Part shown: positions 40,502 to 48,646 of the stretch, piece by piece | How positions within the stretch are numbered: the first letter of the stretch is position 1 | How the letters are laid out: every line of letters starts with the position of its first letter | Virus record (IMG/VR): IMGVR_UViG_3300042691_016420 | Coordinates: 24,669-88,668 of that record | DNA from: a virus | Length of the DNA stretch: 64,000 nucleotides | Strand: one strand, 5' to 3' | Position numbers and translations under genes: made by a program | Notes under the pieces: model-generated | What the model was told of the DNA's origin: nothing | What the model saw: only the letters and a program-made list of their open reading frames with translations | The model's database searches: none

Positions 40502-40771
40502 TTAAAGATTTTGCATAATCTTATATTGTGCATTAGAGAGAGCCTTATGAATCTCTGCAAATACAGGATTTAATTGTTCTCCATAAAGATTTCTAAAGAT
40601 AGAAGCTAATTCTGAAAGTTTAGCTACAATTTCTTCCTTATTAACAGCAGGTTTAGCTTCTACAACAGGAACTACAACCTCCTCCTTCTTTTCTTCTACA
40701 ACAGGAGTAACCTCAGGAATAAAAGTTTCTACTTTAGATTCTTCTTCTTTATTTTTAAATAGTTTTGCCAT
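40502..40771 (-). CDS. Small protein of unknown function after portal
   Basis: 89 residues: an acidic, Val/Glu/Lys/Pro-rich first half (FIPEVTPVVEEKKEEVVVPVV) and a helical second half (EEIVAKLSELASIFRNLYGEQLNPVFAEIHKALS). Located between portal and the 496-residue gene with a GCGTATAA element 19 bases upstream. Possibly a head assembly factor; not recognised. Confidence 0.5.
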   Translation of the reverse strand: MAKLFKNKEEESKVETFIPEVTPVVEEKKEEVVVPVVEAKPAVNKEEIVAKLSELASIFRNLYGEQLNPVFAEIHKALSNAQYKIMQNL

Positions 40772-40790
40772 GATTATATATTTATATTTT

Positions 40791-40798
40791 TTATACGC
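40791..40798 (-). promoter_or_regulatory. GCGTATAA element upstream of the 89-residue gene
   Basis: Reads GCGTATAA on the coding strand, overlapping the first base of the portal stop codon region and 19 bases before the ATG at 40771. Confidence 0.4.
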
Positions 40799-43194
40799 TA
40801 TTTACTTTTTGGTTTATACTTAAGAGCTTTCTTCTTAAGAGAAATTTCTTCTTTCTTAAGAGCAAGTTTATCATTCTCAAGCTTCATCCTATCAGCATGA
40901 ACTCTATTCTGCTGCTCATTCTCTCTAGCCTGCATTTCTTGTTCTACTTGCATCCTACTCTTTTCCATCTCAAGCTTTTGTTGTTTCTCAACTTGCTCAA
41001 ACTGTTGTTTAGATTGTTGTAAAGAAAGTTTAGTAGCTTCCATTACATCAGGAATAGCATTTTGATTTACATCAGGATTACTCATACCAATAGAACCCAA
41101 GGCTCTAATCTCAGCTTCTCTAAGTCTAGCTTCTCTATCAAGTTGTTTCTGAGCCTCATCTCTATCCATCTTCTCTCTAGCAATTTTCTCATTGCTTTGA
41201 ATTTGTTGTTGCTGTACTTGAGTTTGTTGTTCCTGCATCTTCATCTTTCTTTCCTCAGATTGTTTAATAGAGCTTTCTACCTCAGCAATAGAGTTAGATT
41301 TAAGGAGAGTAACAAAGTTAGAGAACTGTAGAGTTCCAGATGAGATACCTTCTTTAGCAAGTCCCTTAAGTTGTTCAAGGATAGCATTATCCTTAATACT
41401 ATCAGAAACATATAACCCAAAGTCAGTATTTAAGAGAGATTTAGTATTTAAAATTGTTCTAGAGAATTCATCAAAAACAAGTTTACCATGCTCACTAGTA
41501 GAGTATGCAATCTTAGCTATCTCAAGAAGATGTTCAAGTACTTTCTCCTTAACCATTGCATGCTCATGAAAGTATATCTCAGTTAGAGCATTACTCTGCA
41601 CTACAGATCTTTCTACACCTCCTACAGTCTCAGAGGAATTAATTTGTCCCTTTCTTTGCCTAGAGATACCAGTAATATTCTCTACTGCTTCCTCAATCTT
41701 ATTAAGCATTGAGAAGTAACCATTTATGGAATTAGAGAGGGTCATATCTATTCCAGTAAACTGGTTAAACTTAGATACAGAAGATGGATCTCCTTCTCTA
41801 CCTTCCTCAGCTGAGTTTACAAATGCAATACCCAGAGTATCAAAGTAATACATCCATTGCTCTACTGTCCATCCCTTACTCTTTGGGATTTGAGCAATAT
41901 CCATTACAAACTTCTTACCTTTTGCCTTAGCAAATTCTAACTCTAGTCTGTACCAGATGATGTTGTAGAGGTATTGATAGGGCTTAATGAGATCAACAAG
42001 TGAGGTCGGCTTACTGTTGATGTTGTTGAATATTCTACCAATGAATGGAAGTTTACACTTGTATGGGTTATCCACTGTGTTGAATTGATAGGGACTCTCG
42101 TAAGCAAAGAAGATTGTTGGCCCAACTTGGACTCCAATCCATGTTCTTGGAATCCAGTTCCACTCAACTGAGATTTGGTCCTTAAGTTCTGCAGGAATTT
42201 TGAAATCCTCATCAACAACTTTCTTTTGTACTTGCCCATTCTTATCAAGGTAAGTTGCAGTCCCAATTTTCTTCTCACTTTTCCATGTGACAAGTTGCAT
42301 GAGAATTTTGGTACCTGTGTAGTTGTAATGTGGGTATGTTGTTGTGATGACTTCTGGGGATTGTCCATATGATGCTGTAGCGTTAAATATTTCTGCACTT
42401 CTTAAGTTCTCTTTATCTTTATCTGTAAGTCTGTCTCCAAACCAATCTAGTATTTGACCTCTATCTAACCACATTCTACCTACTGCCCAATCACAATCCT
42501 CAATAAAGAGTGAGTCCTGGTTCTTATCACACTCAAAGTGTATTGGGTTCCAAGGGATTAAGACAGGTTCATTATTAAAGATACCTGCATAGTACACCTC
42601 TTCTGCACAAGTAAGTGCATTCTGAAAACCTCTGATAAAGTGATTCTTAAGTTTAAGAGACTTCTCAAGATGTTGTAAGAGTTTATTAGCAGTAATCTCT
42701 ACAGAGTTTGTATAAGAGTTGGTAAAGTAATTCTCTACTTCAGCAGGACTCTCAGCTTCTACCTTTTCTCCAAGGGCATTCTTAAGCACTGCAAGATAAG
42801 AATACTCTAAGGCTTCTTTCTTGTCTTGGAGATATTGATTAAACCCTTCTCCAGCAGTGGAGACAACTTTATAGGTAAATGGCCTCTTAAGTTCTTCTCC
42901 AACCAGTTGAAGAACTGAGGAGCGCACAATATTATAGTCTTGAAAGTTAGCAGGAAGATTACCAATGCTATCATGTATATCAACACCATAAGGCTTAGTG
43001 ACATAACTAAAGTCCTCAATGTTGACAATAGAATTAAAGAGATCATAATTAATTTGTTTAGCCTCTCTTGAAGTTCTACTTCCTGAGAGATTGGAGTATG
43101 CTCTACCTACTAGGGCAATAATACATTTCTTTTGCCAGTCTAGGGTTTCCTTAGTCCTTTGAGGTACTCGTTGTTCTGGAAGTGGTGGAATCAT
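40798..43194 (-). CDS. Portal protein
   Basis: 798 residues. Features of portals are present: N-terminal helical wing region, central beta/helix core with WNPIHFECDKNQDSLFIEDCDWAVGRMW, and a long C-terminal Gln/Glu/Lys-rich helix (about 640-798) that would form the barrel. It follows the terminase gene, sharing its ATG with the terminase stop as TAATG. Position between large terminase and scaffold matches the crAss order. A TCGTATAA copy lies 45 bases upstream, inside the terminase gene. Confidence 0.85.
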   Translation of the reverse strand: MIPPLPEQRVPQRTKETLDWQKKCIIALVGRAYSNLSGSRTSREAKQINYDLFNSIVNIEDFSYVTKPYGVDIHDSIGNLPANFQDYNIVRSSVLQLVGEELKRPFTYKVVSTAGEGFNQYLQDKKEALEYSYLAVLKNALGEKVEAESPAEVENYFTNSYTNSVEITANKLLQHLEKSLKLKNHFIRGFQNALTCAEEVYYAGIFNNEPVLIPWNPIHFECDKNQDSLFIEDCDWAVGRMWLDRGQILDWFGDRLTDKDKENLRSAEIFNATASYGQSPEVITTTYPHYNYTGTKILMQLVTWKSEKKIGTATYLDKNGQVQKKVVDEDFKIPAELKDQISVEWNWIPRTWIGVQVGPTIFFAYESPYQFNTVDNPYKCKLPFIGRIFNNINSKPTSLVDLIKPYQYLYNIIWYRLELEFAKAKGKKFVMDIAQIPKSKGWTVEQWMYYFDTLGIAFVNSAEEGREGDPSSVSKFNQFTGIDMTLSNSINGYFSMLNKIEEAVENITGISRQRKGQINSSETVGGVERSVVQSNALTEIYFHEHAMVKEKVLEHLLEIAKIAYSTSEHGKLVFDEFSRTILNTKSLLNTDFGLYVSDSIKDNAILEQLKGLAKEGISSGTLQFSNFVTLLKSNSIAEVESSIKQSEERKMKMQEQQTQVQQQQIQSNEKIAREKMDRDEAQKQLDREARLREAEIRALGSIGMSNPDVNQNAIPDVMEATKLSLQQSKQQFEQVEKQQKLEMEKSRMQVEQEMQARENEQQNRVHADRMKLENDKLALKKEEISLKKKALKYKPKSK

Positions 43195-45242
43195 TAGTTA
43201 CTAAATAATTTAGAAGAGAAAAAATCTCTGCCATTCCTCTTATACGAGTCTTTAAAAGCAGGTTGTATTCTAGTTAATTCTATACTTCTAATAAGAGCTA
43301 ATGAGAAGGATATAAATCTATCAAAGTTACCTCTACTATTATAAGTAATAAGTTCCTGTAGTAAGCCTACACTCTTTATCTTATATACATTACTCTTACC
43401 ATCTTCATACTCCTCTCTTAACCAGTTATTTACATAGGTAATGAGTTCATTCTTAACAGAGGAATATGAATTCCCGACAACTCTGATACCATAGGTGTTT
43501 GAGTGTTGGTTAGAAGCAGCCTTGACAATACTAGGCGTTCTGGATAATAGATGTAACTTATGTTTGTTCTCACAGTGAGTTTTGAAATTGTTGATGTTAT
43601 TCTCATATAGACAACTTGCATTATAGTACTCTATTAATAAGATACACTGGTCATAGAACTCTTTAAAGTTTTGTGGCCTACCTGTGTACTCTGCAACTGG
43701 AAGATCATGGGTTTCTTCTCCAATAGCATACCTTTTAAAGATAAAGAGTGAGCCAAGAGACTCAGAGTAATTAGCTTCATCTGTTGCATATGGATCTAGC
43801 CCTGCAGTATATAAGTTGTACGATGTACCTGGGGTTGGTTTCTCCCATATCTGTATACAACCACTCTTATCTAGGCTTTTGTCTCTATATTCTAAAGGTC
43901 TGAGAGACAGGTCTGGGATAAACTCTGCATTACCTCTCTCATCATAAGACATTCTACCACAGATACCTTTATACTCATCTTTAGTCATGCATAGACCTAG
44001 CTGTTTACGCAAGTCCTCTGTAGGAAATACATTATTAGAGATGATTTGGAAAGCCTCAGATGGTGACCAAGCATACTCAGTAGTATGTCTTAAATATTCC
44101 TCAGGAGATTTTGCTTTAGCTTTCTTATTCTCTCTAAGTTTAGTCAAGAGTTCCTTGGCTCTTGGTATATCTGAGTTACCTTCCTTATCATAAGCACCTT
44201 CATAGTTCTGATACATAGGAAAGAAGAATCCTGCAGGTTTCTCAGGCAGTCCATCCTCATCCCATACATTCTCAAAGGGCATCATATTGTAATTATCTGG
44301 GTTATAGTACATTTCTGCAAAATCAATAGTACCTGCTTCCATATCACCACCAGTACCAAAGACAATCATCATCCCAGTATAGTAATCACCAGCCTTAATA
44401 GAGGGTTCCATAGCATAGTAACTCTCATTCCAATTAATGAAGGTACCTGCTTCTTCTACAATTATCTTACTAGCATCAGCTCCCCTTGCAGCATCAGCAT
44501 TGTTCTGAAAAGAGATACAAGTAATAGCACTTTGAAAGCCTTTTGTAAGTTCTGTACCATCCTCAGTATACTCAATAAAACCACTCTTAATTCTACCATC
44601 AGCAATCTTATTAACAAGACGTGTTCTCTTGAAGGCAGGACAGTGCTCATTTAAGTGATTGAGCATATCCATAACCTTAGTAAAGATACCAATCTCTGAG
44701 AATAGGTACTTCTTATCATAAGCAGCAACAAGGGTAAGAGACTTTTTGATGAAGGTATATTCCCAAGCAATAGTAGCAGCATTCTTATAAGAGAATCCTC
44801 TTCTTCTTGCCTTACCTACTATCATACTCTTACCTCCCTCTGTCCAAAGTACTTTATTGTTTAGGTGTAAAGTAGGTATAAGAGCAGGATCTATACCATT
44901 CTCTGCAATCTCTAGAAACCAGAAGTACTCAAAGTCACCATCCCAAAAATCAGGGAGGAGAAATCCTTTGGATACCTTTCTCTTACCTCTATTATCATCA
45001 GTTAAGTTTACCTTATTGATGAGGCAGTAGTTTAGATAGAAGTAATGCTTACCAGTAATCTTAGCACCTGAGGTTTCATAGCCATTTATACACCTATTGT
45101 ACTCCTCATCCCAAAACCTATCAAATTCCAGTGTTCCAGGAAGAGCATCAGTGTATCTACCAGTAGTAATAAATCTATTACCAACTTCTCTAAAGGGTTC
45201 TGTATTAACCCAGATACCATTCTTGTTTCTTACTGCTCCCAT
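43194..45242 (-). CDS. terL: Terminase large subunit (TerL)
   Basis: 682 residues. The ATPase site appears as a deviant Walker A (GKARRRGFS, about residues 142-150) and Walker B with the catalytic Glu (KIIVEEAG, about 258-265); the C-terminal RNase H-like nuclease has GLDPYATDEAN (about 478) as the first Asp motif. These order and spacings are those of crAss-like terminases, which drive DNA packaging and cut concatemers. The start overlaps the preceding gene by 13 bases. Confident. Confidence 0.9.
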   Translation of the reverse strand: MGAVRNKNGIWVNTEPFREVGNRFITTGRYTDALPGTLEFDRFWDEEYNRCINGYETSGAKITGKHYFYLNYCLINKVNLTDDNRGKRKVSKGFLLPDFWDGDFEYFWFLEIAENGIDPALIPTLHLNNKVLWTEGGKSMIVGKARRRGFSYKNAATIAWEYTFIKKSLTLVAAYDKKYLFSEIGIFTKVMDMLNHLNEHCPAFKRTRLVNKIADGRIKSGFIEYTEDGTELTKGFQSAITCISFQNNADAARGADASKIIVEEAGTFINWNESYYAMEPSIKAGDYYTGMMIVFGTGGDMEAGTIDFAEMYYNPDNYNMMPFENVWDEDGLPEKPAGFFFPMYQNYEGAYDKEGNSDIPRAKELLTKLRENKKAKAKSPEEYLRHTTEYAWSPSEAFQIISNNVFPTEDLRKQLGLCMTKDEYKGICGRMSYDERGNAEFIPDLSLRPLEYRDKSLDKSGCIQIWEKPTPGTSYNLYTAGLDPYATDEANYSESLGSLFIFKRYAIGEETHDLPVAEYTGRPQNFKEFYDQCILLIEYYNASCLYENNINNFKTHCENKHKLHLLSRTPSIVKAASNQHSNTYGIRVVGNSYSSVKNELITYVNNWLREEYEDGKSNVYKIKSVGLLQELITYNSRGNFDRFISFSLALIRSIELTRIQPAFKDSYKRNGRDFFSSKLFSN

Positions 45243-45748
45243 CTGTTAATCTTTGCTCCAGCTCTTACCTTATTCTGTGCTACATTCTCAGATTCTACTT
45301 TATCTTTTAAGCCCTCTAGAGTAGTAATAACTTGCAGGGTATTCTTTAGTGCATCAGTAACTTCCTTAACCTTATATACAGGATTACCTCTAGCATCTAA
45401 GAGTGCATAATCTACATTTCTAAAGTAAGCTCTAGTTTGATTGGCTGCATGTATGGCATCCTGAAGGTAGCGCATATTAAAGCTGTAATTAAGTTCTTTA
45501 TATTTCTCAATAGCATCCTTTAGATCTTGAGTAAGTTCTACTCCTAAATCTTTATGCAGTGCAGCTATCTTTTGTTCCTCATCATAAGCTCTATAAGGAG
45601 AGTTAAAGTCAGCAAATAGGTATACGTACTTAAAAAGTTGTATACCATTATCCTTTTTACTACTATCCTGCAGCTTCTTAAACTCTGGAATCAAGAGGCA
45701 AGCCTCATGCAAATTTACAGTAGCTCCATTTATCTCAATTATTTTCAT
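45230..45748 (-). CDS. Possible small terminase subunit
   Basis: 172 residues, mainly helical and charged (EEQKIAALHKDLGVELTQDLKDAIEKYKELNYSFNMRYLQDAIHAANQ). Its only functional hint is position: directly before and overlapping the large terminase gene, where small terminases lie. Small terminases diverge beyond recognition, so the assignment is inference. It overlaps the HU-like gene by 14 bases. Confidence 0.35.
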   Translation of the reverse strand: MKIIEINGATVNLHEACLLIPEFKKLQDSSKKDNGIQLFKYVYLFADFNSPYRAYDEEQKIAALHKDLGVELTQDLKDAIEKYKELNYSFNMRYLQDAIHAANQTRAYFRNVDYALLDARGNPVYKVKEVTDALKNTLQVITTLEGLKDKVESENVAQNKVRAGAKINRWEQ

Positions 45749-45953
45749 CTCTTAGTTTCTTAAATTTCTTATAAGCATCCCTTTTAGAGAGTTTTCTAGT
45801 AAAGGTACCTATATACCTAACTGTTACCTTAGGTTCCTTGTTCTTCATAGCTTTAGCAGGAGAAGAGAAAGCAAATTTTACAACAGCATCTACATCTTTG
45901 TACGGAATTTGCAGATTCTCAGCTACTTCCTTGATAATTTGGTTAAGTCTCAC
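45735..45953 (-). CDS. Short HU/IHF-like DNA-binding protein
   Basis: 72 residues. LNQIIKEVAENLQIPYKDVDAVVKFAFSS ... VTVRYIGTFTRK matches the pattern of HU/IHF subunits (N-terminal helical pair, then strands with GTF). It stops before the DNA-gripping arm usual in 90-residue HU proteins, so it may be a reduced form. Located among packaging genes, where IHF-like proteins can help bend DNA. Overlaps both neighbours by about 11-14 bases. Confidence 0.55.
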   Translation of the reverse strand: MRLNQIIKEVAENLQIPYKDVDAVVKFAFSSPAKAMKNKEPKVTVRYIGTFTRKLSKRDAYKKFKKLRDENN

Positions 45954-46287
45954 TAAAGATAAATTTGATATCTGCTAGGTATATACCATTTCTAAAGCCA
46001 GAAGAGGTTAAGAGACCTTTCTTTTTTAGAGATGCCTTAATGTTGTTGTAAGAAGCATCCTTAAGAGAGAGTTTATCCTTAATTTTCTTATTAGTTTTAG
46101 CAGAGTTTAGCAATTCCCAAGCAATAGCAGGGGTACTTTGTTCTTGAAAGGACTCATATTCCCTAAGTAATTCGGCAGCTACCTTAATTTCTGTCTCAGT
46201 AAGGTTAAAATTTAGTGCCATAACCTTCATATAGTTGTGATAGGTATCACCCCTCACTGCTATCAAGCGTTGTTTCTCCATCTCCAA
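45943..46287 (-). CDS. Winged-helix-like regulator candidate
   Basis: 114 residues. A helix-turn-helix-like segment (FNLTETEIKVAAELLREYES) is followed by INDKL-like IKDKLSLKDASYNNIKASLKKKGLLTSSG, a recognition-helix pattern common in phage winged-helix regulators, and a terminal strand. It is the second gene of the late arm, near the divergent promoter, so it could regulate the arm switch. Function is inferred from pattern only. Confidence 0.45.
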   Translation of the reverse strand: MEMEKQRLIAVRGDTYHNYMKVMALNFNLTETEIKVAAELLREYESFQEQSTPAIAWELLNSAKTNKKIKDKLSLKDASYNNIKASLKKKGLLTSSGFRNGIYLADIKFIFSET

Positions 46288-46645
46288 AAGGTATCTTAAG
46301 TTGTAAGTTATTTATTTCTTGTTGGAAGTACTCTTCCTCAGCAGCATTTATAAGAGTCATAATCTCATCTGGAGTTTCTAAGAAATTAAACATAATATCC
46401 TCAGTTAAGCCTTGCATAATAGTAAATGTATGCTCAGTCAAGGGTGAACTTTGTCCACCTATAAGAATAAAAGGGGGTAAAGTATTAAAGGCAAAGGTAA
46501 TATTCTTATAAGATAGGTTTTCTCCCTCTACAACAGTTTCTCCTGCTTCCCTTAACATCTCAGCAATATCATGAGTAATAGTCTTTCCCTTAGCATCCTT
46601 AAGAGAATCCTCAAAAACTAGTAATCTAAGTTTTATACTTTTCAT
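46247..46645 (-). CDS. First gene of late arm, unknown function
   Basis: 132 residues from the ATG at 46645 (MKSIKLRLLVFEDSLKDAKGKTI); the upstream Met would lie in the promoter palindrome. No catalytic motif is seen; the sequence is acidic with a hydrophobic core (LPPFILIGGQSS). It is the first gene of the minus arm, 11 bases from the divergent promoter element. Overlaps the next gene by 41 bases. Confidence 0.5.
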   Translation of the reverse strand: MKSIKLRLLVFEDSLKDAKGKTITHDIAEMLREAGETVVEGENLSYKNITFAFNTLPPFILIGGQSSPLTEHTFTIMQGLTEDIMFNFLETPDEIMTLINAAEEEYFQQEINNLQLKIPFGDGETTLDSSEG

Positions 46646-46655
46646 AATCTTTATA

Positions 46656-46671
46656 TATATTTGCAAATATA
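46656..46671. promoter_or_regulatory. Palindromic bidirectional promoter between the two arms
   Basis: The 16-base perfect palindrome TATATTTGCAAATATA contains TATATTTG, the Bacteroidetes -7 type element, on both strands. The flanking genes start 11 bases (minus) and 21 bases (plus) away, so one DNA site can drive both arms. The -33 TTTG boxes are not clear. It could also be bound by a dimeric repressor. Confidence 0.6.
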
Positions 46672-46691
46672 AAATAAAATTTTAAGAAAAC

Positions 46692-46958
46692 ATGAATAGA
46701 AGTTATCGTAGAAAGTTAGAAAAACTAAGAGAGCAAGAATATAGATTATTTGTAAAGAAGAATAAGGGTTTTCTAGATGCTATTAAGGGTGATGGAGGAT
46801 CTCAGGAAACAATGCAAAGAATTAAGGAACTTTTAGATAATTATGGGCAACAAGAACAGACCTTGGAAGGAAGAAAAGAAATTATCACCACAGAAGAAGA
46901 AAGAACAGAAGTTGAAGGAAACCAAGAAAGCTCTAGACAAGATGAAGTGGGAAGCTAA
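46692..46958 (+). CDS. Small basic protein, first gene of plus arm
   Basis: 88 residues. Basic, helical N-terminal half (MNRSYRRKLEKLREQEYRLFVKK), acidic C-terminal half. The leader is short and A-rich (AATTTTAAGAAAACATG). The last 116 bases are also coded in another frame by the next gene, so either the C-terminus or the neighbour is questionable. Not recognised; common type of small phage early protein. Confidence 0.5.
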   Translation: MNRSYRRKLEKLREQEYRLFVKKNKGFLDAIKGDGGSQETMQRIKELLDNYGQQEQTLEGRKEIITTEEERTEVEGNQESSRQDEVGS

Positions 46959-46998
46959 AGTTAAGGATAGTAAGAGATCAGATATGTTTGATGAGTAA
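46843..46998 (+). CDS. Lysine-rich 51-residue protein in an overlapping frame
   Basis: Encodes MGNKNRPWKEEKKLSPQKKK and continues to DSKRSDMFDE*, 51 residues of Lys/Glu-rich helix. It starts inside the upstream gene in another frame and ends 9 bases before the next ATG, fitting the small-gene run. Its composition resembles that of the next basic protein. The 116-base overlap makes both genes less certain. Confidence 0.45.
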   Translation: MGNKNRPWKEEKKLSPQKKKEQKLKETKKALDKMKWEAKVKDSKRSDMFDE

Positions 46999-47007
46999 AT
47001 AAAGTTT

Positions 47008-47142
47008 ATGGCAAAGAATAAAGTAACAGAGAATACCTTCAAGAAGAAATATAAAGTTTCTCTTGGTAGACATGCTAAGAAAGATAGTTTGTCTAAAGGA
47101 AGTAAGAGATATAAGAAACCTTATGCTGGACAAGGAAGATAA
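47008..47142 (+). CDS. Basic 44-residue protein
   Basis: Encodes MAKNKVTENTFKKKYKVSLG ... KRYKKPYAGQGR*, with 16 Lys/Arg. The terminal KPYAGQGR is a pattern I have seen in small proteins of Bacteroidetes phages. It is spaced 9 bases from the preceding stop and 7 bases from the next ATG, so it is a proper operon member. Possible nucleic-acid binding; function unknown. Confidence 0.6.
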   Translation: MAKNKVTENTFKKKYKVSLGRHAKKDSLSKGSKRYKKPYAGQGR

Positions 47143-47149
47143 AAATAAT

Positions 47150-47350
47150 ATGAGTAATACAGTATTAAAGAAATTAATATCTCAGTATGTTGAGCTATTA
47201 AGTAAGTTGCCTGAAGAGAAGGCTATGGTTAATGTAGTTGTAACTTCAGGCCTTGTTAATATTAAGGGAGAGTTAATAAAAGATAATGATATAAAAAATT
47301 TATCTTATCTTCTTATTGATAATGAGGGAGATACATTAGAAGTAGATTAA
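47150..47350 (+). CDS. Small protein of unknown function
   Basis: 66 residues from the ATG at 47150 (MSNTVLKKLISQYVELLSKL), chosen over an upstream in-frame Met that lies deep inside the previous gene. The sequence is a helical half and a beta half with acidic end (NEGDTLEVD*). Last gene of the first plus-strand cluster, followed by the hairpin-rich region with a terminator. Confidence 0.55.
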   Translation: MSNTVLKKLISQYVELLSKLPEEKAMVNVVVTSGLVNIKGELIKDNDIKNLSYLLIDNEGDTLEVD

Positions 47351-47376
47351 AAAGGAGTTATAATGTCAATTATTTC

Positions 47377-47384
47377 TCGTATAA
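47377..47384 (+). promoter_or_regulatory. TCGTATAA element on the plus strand
   Basis: The only copy of the late-arm octamer that I found in plus orientation. It is followed by hairpins and by a terminator about 130-160 bases downstream, with no good gene between, which suggests a small RNA promoter. Confidence 0.35.
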
Positions 47385-47540
47385 TTATTTAAAATAATTA
47401 CATACATTTAAATATGTATTTGCCCATACTATAGGTAAGTTTAATTACCTTAAGTAATTAGGGTTAAGAAAGAGAGAATCTAAGAGGCATTGTATAGCAT
47501 ATGCAATCAGGGGTAGTAGCTAAGTTACTACCTTTTTGTT
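47385..47540 (+). ncRNA. Candidate small RNA, hairpin-rich, with own terminator
   Basis: Between a TCGTATAA element and a rho-independent terminator lies about 150 bases with at least four potential hairpins: AATTATTT/AAATAATT, ATACAT/ATGTAT, TAATTAC/GTAATTA and TTGTATA/TATGCAA. A nine-codon frame (MSIISRIII) with an unusually good Shine-Dalgarno (AAGGAG, about 47352) precedes and overlaps the element. It could be a small RNA or a leader/attenuator for the downstream gene, though a promoter after the terminator makes attenuation less likely. Confidence 0.4.
47512..47537 (+). terminator. Rho-independent terminator
   Basis: GGTAGTA (47512-47518) pairs with TACTACC (47526-47532), followed by TTTTT. 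Confidence 0.85.
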
Positions 47541-47546
47541 TTTATA

Positions 47547-47554
47547 TATATTTG
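47547..47554 (+). promoter_or_regulatory. Host-type TATATTTG promoter element
   Basis: TATATTTG followed by CA, 12 bases before the ATG at 47567 and just after a terminator. Matches the Bacteroidetes -7 element; no clear -33 box. It predicts a very short leader. Confidence 0.5.
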
Positions 47555-47566
47555 CAAAAAATACTT

Positions 47567-47890
47567 ATGAAAAGAAAAAAAATAATAGATATTATAACTG
47601 AGAATAATTTTAAGGAAATATCCTCAACTCCTGCAAATATGTATTCAATAATGTTTGATGCTGAGGGTAAAGATAAAATAATTTGTAAAGCTGATTGTAA
47701 AATATTTACTTATGTAGATGAAGAGTATGTGCTTTTAGATAGTTGTGTTAATATTAAAGCTTACTATTATGAGAAGCATGAGGATATAAATAATGAAATT
47801 CAAATATACAAAGCCAATAGACTTATATTTGAGGGGAAGATAGAAACTGAGGAAGAGTTTAAAACTCTTATGAAGATGCTTAGTTTGTAA
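47567..47890 (+). CDS. Protein of unknown function
   Basis: 107 residues from MKRKKIIDIITENNFKEISS, chosen because a longer frame would start upstream of the promoter and terminator. Alternating charged and hydrophobic stretches (YSIMFDAEGKDKIICKADCKIF, NEIQIYKANRLIFEGKIET) suggest a small beta-rich fold. No motif recognised. Single-gene unit between its own promoter and the next intergenic hairpin. Confidence 0.55.
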   Translation: MKRKKIIDIITENNFKEISSTPANMYSIMFDAEGKDKIICKADCKIFTYVDEEYVLLDSCVNIKAYYYEKHEDINNEIQIYKANRLIFEGKIETEEEFKTLMKMLSL

Positions 47891-48059
47891 AAGATATATT
47901 TTACAGAATAGTAGTATTGTATTTTACATTTTATAAATTTTTTTAAAAATTTTTTAAAGTGTGGGGGGAGTGGATAGCTAACAACAAAGTCCCCCAGTTC
48001 CTTAGTTAAGGCGCGCACCCCCATGCAAGCCTATGTTTCACAAATTAATTACTAAAAAA
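47891..48059 (+). other. Intergenic stretch with T/A runs and a G/C-rich hairpin
   Basis: 170 bases without a gene. It holds A/T runs (about 47930-47960), then an unusual GC-rich patch with GGGGGA paired to TCCCCC (near 47964-47996) and GGCGCGCACCCCC just after. The GC-rich patch is unlike the neighbouring sequence. Confidence 0.45.
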
Positions 48060-48305
48060 ATGATTATTGCAAAAAACACCCCATTCTTCTTTCATTCTCT
48101 TAGAGGTGAAAAGTCAGCGTTAATTCTGGTAAAGAAACCAGGAGTCTTTTCAGGCACACCAGTATATGTAGCTAGAGATCTAGTTGCAGGTATGGAGCCC
48201 GGTGATGTGGCAAGGTTGCAAATGGACTACACTGCTGTACCTTGGATAGTAGACGGTGAAGCCAGAACTGCAAAGAATGGCCAGCAGCTGCTCATCCTGC
48301 AGTAA
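48060..48305 (+). CDS. Small protein, OB-like, unknown function
   Basis: 81 residues from the ATG at 48060 (MIIAKNTPFFFHSLRGEKSA); an upstream ATG at 48033 is possible, but an A-rich stretch (ACTAAAAAAATG) precedes the chosen start. The sequence is a compact beta pattern (LILVKKPGVFSGTPVYVARDLVAGMEPGDVARLQMDY) with a C-terminal NGQQLLIL. The base composition is more GC-rich than that of its neighbours, a hint of recent transfer or strong expression; a strong terminator follows. Confidence 0.55.
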   Translation: MIIAKNTPFFFHSLRGEKSALILVKKPGVFSGTPVYVARDLVAGMEPGDVARLQMDYTAVPWIVDGEARTAKNGQQLLILQ

Positions 48306-48310
48306 GAAAG

Positions 48311-48330
48311 GGGGACTATGTCCCCTTTTT
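48311..48330 (+). terminator. Rho-independent terminator
   Basis: GGGGAC (48311-48316) pairs with GTCCCC (48320-48325), followed by TTTTT, 6 bases after the stop codon. Confidence 0.9.
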
Positions 48331-48646
48331 GTTTGCTTTTCTTCTAAACAGAAACTTCTAGAAACTTTCATAAGTGGTTGATAATCACACTAAACCTTTC
48401 TCACTTAAGTTTCAGTTTTCAGGCTATTACTGATTGTTATTTCATTCAATAATTATAGCCAAACTTCTATTTGCATTTAATTGTAATCAAAACAAGAAGC
48501 TAGAGATCATACCTCTATATTGGTCAATAAAAGACCCTAATAGTTGGAGTCATTCTCCAAAGTCACTGATTGCAATTAATAAAAGTCCTAAGCATGACTA
48601 TAAACTGCTTTTGTTTTATGTTTAATTATTATTTATTCACAAACCA
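48331..48646 (+). other. Intergenic stretch with no supported gene
   Basis: About 315 bases. I see a short hairpin TTGGAG/CTCCAA near 48543, but no gene with a normal start: the longest plus frame needs a TTG start and lacks any plausible leader. It may hold the promoter of the lipoprotein gene, which I cannot identify. Confidence 0.4.

Noticed and set aside
43471-43479. TTCCCGACA copy inside the terminase gene
   Set aside because: Single copy within conserved coding sequence, without the 20-base spacing; probably chance.
1-46666. Recoded stop codons as in some crAss-like phages
   Set aside because: All large late genes run without internal stops under the standard code in this window.
48434-48625. 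Plus-strand 63-codon open frame between terminator and lipoprotein gene
   Set aside because: It needs a TTG start, has no ATG and no plausible leader; composition is random. Treated as intergenic.
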